This document shows positions 34,298-42,211 of a DNA stretch of 64,000 nucleotides, piece after piece. Each line of letters starts with the position of its first letter. The first letter of the stretch is position 1. The DNA is from Muribaculaceae bacterium (lineage in GTDB: Bacteria; Bacteroidota; Bacteroidia; Bacteroidales; Muribaculaceae), in contig JAFZAC010000007.1 of the NCBI GenBank assembly GCA_017548365.1, forward strand, positions 186,001 to 250,000. Direction: 5' to 3'. Below the pieces are notes generated by a model that did not search any database, was not told where the DNA came from, and worked only from the letters and a program-made list of their open reading frames with translations. A program made the position numbers and the translations under genes.

Positions 34298-37282
34298 ATG
34301 AATAAACTAAAATTACTATTTATCGTAGCGGCTTTGTTCGTCACATTCAATGTCGCTCATGCTGGAGGCAGTTCTATGCCGTGGTGCGACTGCCATGTGT
34401 TGGTGAAGTCAACAGGCGGCGGAAAAGTCTATGTGACCCCAAATTCTGGTAGTCAGACTACAGCTAATTGCACTAAAACAGAATATCTTGGGGCAATATA
34501 TGGCAAAACTCATGATACCAAAAACGCTCCTGCAAAAATATATCTTGCGGCAAAGCCTGATACTGGTTGGGAATTTGATTATTGGGAGTGCACGAAGAAG
34601 TATGGAGATTATGACAATGCCAATGGCGCAACCGCTGTTAATACCAAGCTTTACGATGCCCTGCCTTCATATCAAAAAGCAGCTTTGTCAATAATGTATC
34701 CCAAAAACAATGATGGAGGTAGTAATACTGCTGTCACTGCCAGCAATGACACTAATGCCATTTGGGTTGCCCACTTCAAGCGTGCTGAAATGCAGACCGT
34801 GACAGTTCAAACAGAGAATTCTTCGTTAGGAACTGCAAATATCGACAAGGTAACTAACTATGTTGGCGATGAGGTGACATTAAGCGCATGGTGTGGCAAT
34901 TCGGGCAATAATCCACGCAGCGAGACCATCATGTTCTTAGGGTGGTATCGACTAAATGAAACCACAGGAGAAAAAGAATTTGTATCGGATGAATATATAT
35001 ACACATTCACCATAACCGAACAAAACAAGGGAGCTTATTATGCCCGCTATGCAAGCGGGTATAACTTCTGGAGAGTGAAGAATGTCAAGTATGCTAACTA
35101 TTTAACTTCAGTAGCACATTACGACGGCCCAATCACGACAACTGCAGTGCAATCGGCTTTGCAGACACAACTGTCGTTTGACGACGACCTTGCTACGGCG
35201 TTAACCGATGAAGGATCGATGATGAAATTGTGGATTTCGGGCTATGCGCCAAACACACACAGGGAGATTCTTGACATCTATGTGCAAGATGAGCACACTA
35301 ACCAATATTATGGTGAAGAAGCCATCGCTGAGGGTGTATTCCTGCAAATGTCACACCAACTCGACAACACCTATTATATTCAAGGGAATAACGGCTCATT
35401 CACGATTACAGAATCAAGTGACAAAAAAGTGAATATCAGCACCTCCGCACCAAAATCGGCCAATTGGCGGTTTGAGGGAATGGATAAGGACTTGACGACA
35501 AAACGAAACTATTTTGCGGTGAATCCAAGCGAATTTATTGGTCCTGACAATGAAGGTAATTACTGGACCACACTGCGTGTATGCTTCAACATGAAGTATG
35601 AGACAAGTGAGATTACGCCTTACATAGTTACAGCAGCCGATGCCAACACAGGAAATCTTGAGTTGACTGAGGTCACTGGCGGTATTATCCCTGAGAAGAC
35701 CTGCGTGCTGCTCAAGTGCAAGTCAACCGATGTAACCCGCAACGTGATGATTCCAACCACATCAACATCGTCGTTCAGCACTTCAGGCAACCTGCTCACA
35801 AGCAGTACCTATTACTATAAGAACCAGTCAGTGTCAAGTAGCGAGAACTTGAAAGGCATCAAGCTCATTGATGGCAGATTGGGTTTTGGTGGCAACACCC
35901 TCACCTCCGTAAACGGTAACCGTGCCTATCTGAGTATCGTTAACGACGTGGCGGTACCTGCACCTGTAATTGAGACCACTCTTGCAGCACTTATTGCAAG
36001 TGGTGACACTCAGAACACTTACTGCATTACTGACTTGACGGCGATTGAGACTGTCAATAACGATCGTTTGCTCATCTGCAAGGACAATAACCGCTATGCC
36101 ACCAAGGATGAAAAAGGCGATGATGAATATATAGACTTCATGCACACTTCAGCGATGACTAATGGCATTGAATCAACAATTCCTGACACCTACGACCAGA
36201 GCAACTGGATTGGTCTGCGCATTCCTGACGGCTCTAGTGTAACGCAATCTATCCTGAACCGTCCTCTTAAGGGCGTAGTTGGCAAGCTAACAAGCACCGT
36301 CAACCCAGAGTTCATCCTTGAGCAGATGCCTGAAGCGAATGGCGAGGCCGTAAATTACAACCCCAACGTCTATATTGCAGCAAGTTTCAACAGCTCGAAT
36401 CCTCAGACAAGCAGCGTAACTGGCAAACAGTATTTCTTCGTCCAGCCTAAGCCTATGGAGATTGCCAACGTAGAATGGGCACAGTGGAACGGCGAGAAAT
36501 TCATCGCTCCCATTCATGATGAGAGCCATCAGTCTTGGAACCAGGCCGAACTCACAGGAGAGTTTGATTTCAACGGTTCTTACCTGGAACAGGGTGGCGT
36601 ATTCCTTGAGACTGGTCACTGCTATGAGATGCTGCCAGCACTCATCAAAATCAACGATGGCAGCAACCATCCTCATGTGTACATTCTGGGTAATGTAAAT
36701 GACATAGGATGGAATCCAAATAAAGGCGTAGAGATGAGCACTAGCGACGGTAACATCTATACTGCCACAGTAACGGTAAATAATGTCGATAACGGCTATG
36801 GTTTTTTCAGCTTCACCAAGAAACTGGATCCAAAATGGGACAACATCAAGGATTATCGCTTTGGAGCAGTTGCCAATGGCGCTAACTTCCTTGTACAGCC
36901 TCAATATATAGGGCAAGAGCTCTCATTGGCTTACTGGAGCAGTGATTCACGTTCCTTCCAACTGACAGCAGGAACCTACCGATTAACTGTTAATCTCTCG
37001 ACACTGAAGTTGGTAATAAGCCCAGCTCAATCCAATGCTCCTGGACTAAAGGGTGAAACCAATAATAGTTACGTTGTATATCCGCTGCAAATCAGCAAGG
37101 TGACAACTGAGGAAAACGGTGTCATCACTGCTATCGACAATTTTCAGTCGGACAAGACTGTTTCTAGCGTAGTATATTACAACATGATGGGTGTGGCAAG
37201 CGATAAGCCACATTCTGGCATCAACATTGTTGAGACCCGCTACAGCGACGGCACTCGCAACACGACCAAAGTTATAAGATAG
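34298..37282 (+). CDS. Giant modular secreted protein with InlB-like repeats, shared beta-module and tail
   Basis: A 994-residue protein with a signal peptide (to about residue 24). Residues 25-260 contain two divergent Listeria-Bacteroides (InlB B-type) repeats, recognisable by GWEFDYWEC and MFLGWYRLNETTGEK. A long uncharacterised beta-rich middle follows. Residues about 785-915 form a module beginning HVYILGNVNDIGWNPNKGVE, homologous to one in the 8369 protein, including FFSFTKKL and YRFGAVA. The C-terminal tail (VYYNMMGVASDKPHSGINIV) matches that of the 31484 protein. Probably surface-exposed or released; likely adhesive or glycan-binding. It is co-transcribed with the Lnb-like gene. Confidence 0.75.
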   Translation: MNKLKLLFIVAALFVTFNVAHAGGSSMPWCDCHVLVKSTGGGKVYVTPNSGSQTTANCTKTEYLGAIYGKTHDTKNAPAKIYLAAKPDTGWEFDYWECTKKYGDYDNANGATAVNTKLYDALPSYQKAALSIMYPKNNDGGSNTAVTASNDTNAIWVAHFKRAEMQTVTVQTENSSLGTANIDKVTNYVGDEVTLSAWCGNSGNNPRSETIMFLGWYRLNETTGEKEFVSDEYIYTFTITEQNKGAYYARYASGYNFWRVKNVKYANYLTSVAHYDGPITTTAVQSALQTQLSFDDDLATALTDEGSMMKLWISGYAPNTHREILDIYVQDEHTNQYYGEEAIAEGVFLQMSHQLDNTYYIQGNNGSFTITESSDKKVNISTSAPKSANWRFEGMDKDLTTKRNYFAVNPSEFIGPDNEGNYWTTLRVCFNMKYETSEITPYIVTAADANTGNLELTEVTGGIIPEKTCVLLKCKSTDVTRNVMIPTTSTSSFSTSGNLLTSSTYYYKNQSVSSSENLKGIKLIDGRLGFGGNTLTSVNGNRAYLSIVNDVAVPAPVIETTLAALIASGDTQNTYCITDLTAIETVNNDRLLICKDNNRYATKDEKGDDEYIDFMHTSAMTNGIESTIPDTYDQSNWIGLRIPDGSSVTQSILNRPLKGVVGKLTSTVNPEFILEQMPEANGEAVNYNPNVYIAASFNSSNPQTSSVTGKQYFFVQPKPMEIANVEWAQWNGEKFIAPIHDESHQSWNQAELTGEFDFNGSYLEQGGVFLETGHCYEMLPALIKINDGSNHPHVYILGNVNDIGWNPNKGVEMSTSDGNIYTATVTVNNVDNGYGFFSFTKKLDPKWDNIKDYRFGAVANGANFLVQPQYIGQELSLAYWSSDSRSFQLTAGTYRLTVNLSTLKLVISPAQSNAPGLKGETNNSYVVYPLQISKVTTEENGVITAIDNFQSDKTVSSVVYYNMMGVASDKPHSGINIVETRYSDGTRNTTKVIR

Positions 37283-37303
37283 AAAGCCAAAATTAAAATC
37301 CAT

Positions 37304-37347
37304 AAAGACGCGGCATCTCCCAAGTAGGGATATGGCGCGTCTTTTCT
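37304..37347 (+). terminator. Terminator of the 34298 gene
   Basis: AAAGACGCG (37304-37312) pairs with CGCGTCTTT (37336-37344), followed by T-rich sequence. Confidence 0.75.
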
Positions 37348-37422
37348 TAAAAAAAGTTATAGAAATATGCGAATAAATATATAATATGTAATTTAGCAGT
37401 CAAGATAGCAATCACTTCACAA

Positions 37423-38874
37423 ATGATACTTGCCGAACTCTTTCCATATTCCCGCCTGATATTTACCATTCTGTATGGTATCACGGCTGTGGCTATTATC
37501 GGAGTTGTGGTCAGCGAAAACCGCAACCCTGTGAAGACATTGGCATGGATTACTGTGCTGGTGCTCTTACCAGTGGTAGGTATCATTTTATACATTTTCT
37601 TCGGTCGAAGTTTGAGGCACATACGCATGATATCTCGCAAGAAGCGGGTAAAGCTCGCAAACCGCGACGATATCAAGCACTTGATGAAAACACGTCAAGT
37701 TGTTAACTACGAAGTAGAAAAGAGCGACCGTCAGCAGATGATAAACCTTGTGAACAGCGTCCAAGGCTCACCTTATCTTGCAAACAATGAGGTTGAGATT
37801 TTTACTAACGGAAAAGACAAATTCGATGCTTTCAAGCAGGATTTGCTAGCTGCTGAGCAATATATCCACATCCAGTACTACATCATTGAGAATGACACCA
37901 TAGGCAATGAGATTGCCGATATCATCAAGCAGAAAGCGGCAGAAGGCGTTAAGGTGCGTGTTCTCTATGACCACGTGGGCTCGTTCCATTTCGACATGTC
38001 CTATTTCAAGAAGTTGCGCAAGGCTGGTGTTGAAGTCTATCCGTTCATGCAGATAACCTTCCCAGAATTTGCCAACCGCATCAACTGGCGCAACCACCGC
38101 AAAATAGTTGTCATCGACGGCAAGATAGGATACATTGGAGGTATGAACATTGCCGACCGCTATATCGACGGAGGTAAGATGGGCAAATGGCGTGACACCC
38201 ATCTGCGCGTAGTGGGCGACATCGTGGCTGCGCTACAGGTGTCGTTTGCCATCGACTGGAACTTTATGAAGCGAGAGCTTATCGAAGAGCCTGTGGCAAT
38301 GGTTGAGCCTGGAAGTATCAAGAACCCCATTGGCATGCAGTTAGTCACTGGTGGTCCTACCAGCCAGTGGGTAAATATGGCATTTGTCTTCCAGAAAGCC
38401 ATTGACAGCGCCAGCAAATGCGTCTATATCCAAACGCCGTATTTCCTTCCCAGCGACAGTTTGCTGAAAGCATTACAAATGGCTGCCCTGAGCAAAGTTG
38501 ACGTGCGATTGATGATACCCCGCAAGCCCGACAGCTTATTGCTGCGTTACGCTTCTTACTCCTATATAAAGCAATGCTTGACTGCAGGCATCAAGATTTA
38601 CTTCTATGAGCCAGGCATGCTTCATTCAAAGGTTGTTGTTGTTGACGACGACTTTGTCACAACGGGATCTACTAATTTTGATTTCCGCAGTTTTGAGCAC
38701 AACTTCGAGAGCAATGTGCTTCTCTACAGCAGCGACTTCAATCGTCGCATGAAAGAAGTCATGCTCACCGATATGAAAGAGTGCAGCCGCATCAGCCTCA
38801 GAGCTTGGCGCAAGCGACCTTTGTGGCAGAAAGCCGTTGAGAGCGTGGTACGTCTTTTCGGACCGTTATTATAA
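37423..38874 (+). CDS. cls: Cardiolipin synthase (phospholipase D family)
   Basis: Joins two phosphatidylglycerols to make cardiolipin at the inner membrane. The protein has 483 residues. Two N-terminal transmembrane helices (residues 10-65) are followed by two PLD domains. The first HKD motif is NHRKIVVIDGKIGYIGG near residue 224 and the second LHSKVVVVDDDFVTTGS near residue 399; both have the expected H-x-K-x4-D spacing. The length and topology are those of ClsA-type enzymes. It appears to be its own unit, with only 36 nt to the next gene. Confidence 0.95.
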   Translation: MILAELFPYSRLIFTILYGITAVAIIGVVVSENRNPVKTLAWITVLVLLPVVGIILYIFFGRSLRHIRMISRKKRVKLANRDDIKHLMKTRQVVNYEVEKSDRQQMINLVNSVQGSPYLANNEVEIFTNGKDKFDAFKQDLLAAEQYIHIQYYIIENDTIGNEIADIIKQKAAEGVKVRVLYDHVGSFHFDMSYFKKLRKAGVEVYPFMQITFPEFANRINWRNHRKIVVIDGKIGYIGGMNIADRYIDGGKMGKWRDTHLRVVGDIVAALQVSFAIDWNFMKRELIEEPVAMVEPGSIKNPIGMQLVTGGPTSQWVNMAFVFQKAIDSASKCVYIQTPYFLPSDSLLKALQMAALSKVDVRLMIPRKPDSLLLRYASYSYIKQCLTAGIKIYFYEPGMLHSKVVVVDDDFVTTGSTNFDFRSFEHNFESNVLLYSSDFNRRMKEVMLTDMKECSRISLRAWRKRPLWQKAVESVVRLFGPLL

Positions 38875-38910
38875 TGCATTATTTATTTCATTTAACTCCT
38901 TTTTCTCACT

Positions 38911-40470
38911 ATGAAACCATTTAGAATATTATCAATGGCAGTTGCTCTATTGGCTATTGTTGCCATTGGATCAGTATGCACTCTCCCAAAAGCCAATGCT
39001 CAAAACACTCTCAAACGCGAATTCCGCGGAGCGTGGCTCCACATTATAGGGCAAGGACAATATGCCAAGATGACTCCACAAGAGACACAGGATTATTTAC
39101 GTGACCAACTTGACAAGCTCGACAAAGCGGGTGTAAACGCTATAATATGGCAAGTGCGACCACAAGCCGATGCTGCCTACATTAGCGACCTTGAGCCCTG
39201 GTCACGTTGGATTACCGGCGAGGCAGGCAAAGCCCCCGACCCACTGTGGGACCCATTGCAATTCATGATTGACGAGTGTCACAGCCGAGGTATGGAACTT
39301 CATGCTTGGATTAATCCTTATCGCGTGACAAGCGGCGAGAAAGACCAACCCGCTCCAGGGCATATCTACTATGAGCATCCCGAGTGGTTCCTAAAGTATG
39401 CCGACGGCAAGATATATTTTGACCCGGCGTTGCCCGAAAGTCGAGACTTCATCAATCTCGTGGTGCGCGACATGATAACACGCTATGACCTCGATGCCAT
39501 TCACATGGACGACTATTTCTATCCCTACCCCGTAAAGGGAGTTGAATTCCCAGATACAGCCTCCTTTGCACGCTATGGATCAGGATGGGGCGACAAAGGT
39601 GACTGGCGACGCCATAATGTCGACCTGCTTATTGAGCAGCTTCACAACACTATCCAGAGCACAAAGCCATGGGTGCGTTTCGGCATCAGCCCTTTCGGCA
39701 TATGGCGCAACAAGAAGAGCGACCGCAACGGCAGTGAGACCAATGGTCTGGAGTGCTACGATGCTCTTTATGCCGACTGCCCCAAGTGGACAGCAATGGG
39801 TTGGGTGGACTACATGGTGCCGCAGCTCTACTGGGAACTTGAGCACAAAGCCGCGAGCGATCTTGTACTAAGCTACTGGTGGAACGACCATGCCAATGGC
39901 CGCCATATGTATTACGGACAATCAGTGAAAAACGTGATGGACCACCGCGACATCCCCGACACCCTCAACCCCACGCAGCTCAACCACAAGATTGAACTTA
40001 TGCGCGAGTTGCCCAACGTGCATGGTGTGACTTGGTGGCCAGGATATGAAGTCACCAAGAACTACAAAGGCGTGCTCGATTCGTTGTCAACAAATCAGAT
40101 GAGCCGCAAAGCATTGTGCCCTGCTGTGACATGGATTGACGATGTTCCGCCTGCAGCAGTGCAGAATCTGCGATTCGACAAACAAAAAAACGAAACCATA
40201 TTATCGTGGGAGGCCCCAGTGACTGCCGACCCATTGCAGCAAGCAGTACGCTATGTAGTCTACGCCTTCCCCGAGGGCACTGACATCAACCTCAATGATG
40301 CCAATGCTATTATAAGAATCACCAACACGACCACTGTCACAGTTCCAAAACCATTCTCTCCCGACAACCGCAAGAAGGCTAAACCTCACGGCACAACCTA
40401 CATAGTCACCGCTCTTGACCGCTGCAACAACGAAAGCCCCGCCTCAAATCCTGTCACAGTGCGATTCTAG
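38911..40470 (+). CDS. GHL10-type (DUF187) glycoside hydrolase-like exported protein
   Basis: A 519-residue protein with a signal peptide (to about NAQ31). The TIM-barrel domain of the GHL10 family covers residues 35-400: FRGAWLHIIGQGQ, GVNAIIWQVRPQADAAY, ELHAWINPYRVTSG, LDAIHMDDYFYPYP and MVPQLYWELE. Acidic residues of MDDYF are candidate catalytic groups. A C-terminal fibronectin III-like domain (about 420-519) follows. Related proteins cleave polysaccharides of uncertain identity, sometimes peptidoglycan or exopolysaccharide. It is probably co-transcribed with the pseudouridine synthase 30 nt downstream, although their roles are unrelated. Confidence 0.85.
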   Translation: MKPFRILSMAVALLAIVAIGSVCTLPKANAQNTLKREFRGAWLHIIGQGQYAKMTPQETQDYLRDQLDKLDKAGVNAIIWQVRPQADAAYISDLEPWSRWITGEAGKAPDPLWDPLQFMIDECHSRGMELHAWINPYRVTSGEKDQPAPGHIYYEHPEWFLKYADGKIYFDPALPESRDFINLVVRDMITRYDLDAIHMDDYFYPYPVKGVEFPDTASFARYGSGWGDKGDWRRHNVDLLIEQLHNTIQSTKPWVRFGISPFGIWRNKKSDRNGSETNGLECYDALYADCPKWTAMGWVDYMVPQLYWELEHKAASDLVLSYWWNDHANGRHMYYGQSVKNVMDHRDIPDTLNPTQLNHKIELMRELPNVHGVTWWPGYEVTKNYKGVLDSLSTNQMSRKALCPAVTWIDDVPPAAVQNLRFDKQKNETILSWEAPVTADPLQQAVRYVVYAFPEGTDINLNDANAIIRITNTTTVTVPKPFSPDNRKKAKPHGTTYIVTALDRCNNESPASNPVTVRF

Positions 40471-40500
40471 CTATTCGAATCTTACATTTAACGTGAGATT

Positions 40501-42129
40501 ATGGCAAGTGATAAAGTACATAGGTTTCACTGTGATGTGAGCGACATTGAGTTGCCTGAACAGTTCACCTATCCCATGCACTATGTACCACACAAGCTGT
40601 GCAAGATTGCAGCTGGTGAGGTCATGGACTATGCCTTAAAACAAGAGCAGTGGAGAGAGGAACTTAAAGAGGGGAAAATGCTTGGAGTGCTTGTTGTAAA
40701 AGATATTGACAACACTCTAGGCTACCTTGCTGCCTATTCAGGCAATTTAGCACATACAGGTGAACACGAATACTTTGTTCCGCACATCTATAATCTGCTT
40801 AAGCCTCAAGGAATGTTCCGAATCGAAGAGGAACGTATCAGCGCAATAAACCACCAAATCGAGAGTTTGGAGAACTCGCCACACAAGAAAGCTTTACAAT
40901 CACTACTGGACAGCACCAGGCAGGAACATGAGTTGATAGAGTCTGAATTACGTCGCAATATGGAAGACGCAAAGCACGCACGCGACGCAAGGCGTAAAAG
41001 AGACTCGCTATCACCAGAACAGGAAGAGGCACTAATCAAGGAGAGCCAGCATCAAAAAGCCGAATTACGACGCGTAAAAAAAAGGCATCGCTCAATCACC
41101 GTTCATCTAGAACAGCAATTGAACGACTTAGATGCTACAATTCTTGAGCTCAAAGCAAAACGTAAAGCCATGAGCGAGGAGTTGCAGAAGAAGCTTTTCA
41201 AACTCTTCGTAATTAAGAATGCCCGTGGTGAGAGCTGTGACGTAGCAACGATTTTTGAGCGTCGCCTCAACCGTATGCCACCTGGAGGTACTGGAGAGTG
41301 CTGCGCTCCCAAACTGCTGCAATATGCTTATAATAACAGTCTAAAGCCCATGTGTATGGCAGAATTCTGGGTTGGACAATCGCCACAGGGTGAAGTGCGC
41401 CACCACGGCCACTACTACCCTGCTTGCCGAAGCAAATGCCTTCCGTTACTGGAGTTTATGCTTCAAGGTCTTGATGTGGAGAATGATCCCCTTTCCACAA
41501 TACCAGGCATCGATGAAGTAAAAGTCATATACGAAGACCAGTTTTTGATAGTCGTCGACAAACCTGCCGGAATGCTCACTGTGCCAGGGAAGGACGAGCA
41601 AGCCACATCACTGCTTGAGGCAGTGTGCGATATGCTGCCCGAAGGCGAAAGCGCCTTAGAAGTACATCGCCTTGACCAAGCGACAAGCGGATTGGTGGTT
41701 TTTGCAAAGACGCACGAGGCTCAAAGACATTTGCGACAACAGTTTGAGGAACGAAAAGTGAGAAAGACTTATGTGGCATTGCTTGATGGCACTCCTCCCG
41801 AAGAGAAAGGTGTGATTGCATTGCCTTTACGCCCAGACATTGACGACCGTCCGCGCCAAGTAGTGGACATGGAGAATGGCAAACAAGCTATCACAGAATT
41901 CCGAGTTCTTGAACATCGCAACGACAAAACTCTTGTAGAGTTCACACCTCTCACAGGCCGCACACATCAACTGCGAGTGCACGCCTCACATCCACAAGGT
42001 CTTAACTGCCCTATAAGTGGCGACATGCTTTACGGCACAGCCAGTTCACGCCTTTTTCTACATGCTCAAACGCTTTGTTTCTCTCATCCTATCACCAACG
42101 AGCCAATGAGCTTCTCTTCTAATAAATAG
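40501..42129 (+). CDS. RluA-family pseudouridine synthase with a long N-terminal extension
   Basis: A 542-residue enzyme that isomerises uridine to pseudouridine in rRNA or tRNA. The C-terminal 200 residues are the RluA catalytic domain, with VVDKPAGMLTVPG, EVHRLDQATSGLVVFAKT (catalytic Asp) and GRTHQLRVHASHPQ. About 340 residues precede it. They include a charged coiled-coil (EERISAINHQIESL and following, about residues 105-235) and a small cysteine/histidine-bearing region (GGTGECCAPKL ... HHGHYYPACRSKC). Ordinary RluA proteins are about 220-320 residues, so this is a distinct large class; the extension may give RNA specificity or bind metal. Confidence 0.9.
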   Translation: MASDKVHRFHCDVSDIELPEQFTYPMHYVPHKLCKIAAGEVMDYALKQEQWREELKEGKMLGVLVVKDIDNTLGYLAAYSGNLAHTGEHEYFVPHIYNLLKPQGMFRIEEERISAINHQIESLENSPHKKALQSLLDSTRQEHELIESELRRNMEDAKHARDARRKRDSLSPEQEEALIKESQHQKAELRRVKKRHRSITVHLEQQLNDLDATILELKAKRKAMSEELQKKLFKLFVIKNARGESCDVATIFERRLNRMPPGGTGECCAPKLLQYAYNNSLKPMCMAEFWVGQSPQGEVRHHGHYYPACRSKCLPLLEFMLQGLDVENDPLSTIPGIDEVKVIYEDQFLIVVDKPAGMLTVPGKDEQATSLLEAVCDMLPEGESALEVHRLDQATSGLVVFAKTHEAQRHLRQQFEERKVRKTYVALLDGTPPEEKGVIALPLRPDIDDRPRQVVDMENGKQAITEFRVLEHRNDKTLVEFTPLTGRTHQLRVHASHPQGLNCPISGDMLYGTASSRLFLHAQTLCFSHPITNEPMSFSSNK

Positions 42130-42174
42130 GGCAAAAAAACTCACAAATAATTTGCAGTATTACAGAAATTGTAT

Positions 42175-42206
42175 TTTGCTACAAACGAAAAAATCAGTAT
42201 CTTTGC
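42175..42206 (+). promoter_or_regulatory. Promoter of priA
   Basis: TTTG (42175-42178), 19-bp spacer, TATCTTTGC (42198-42206), a full match to the Bacteroides consensus. The ATG follows 5 nt later. Confidence 0.8.
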
Positions 42207-42211
42207 ACATC

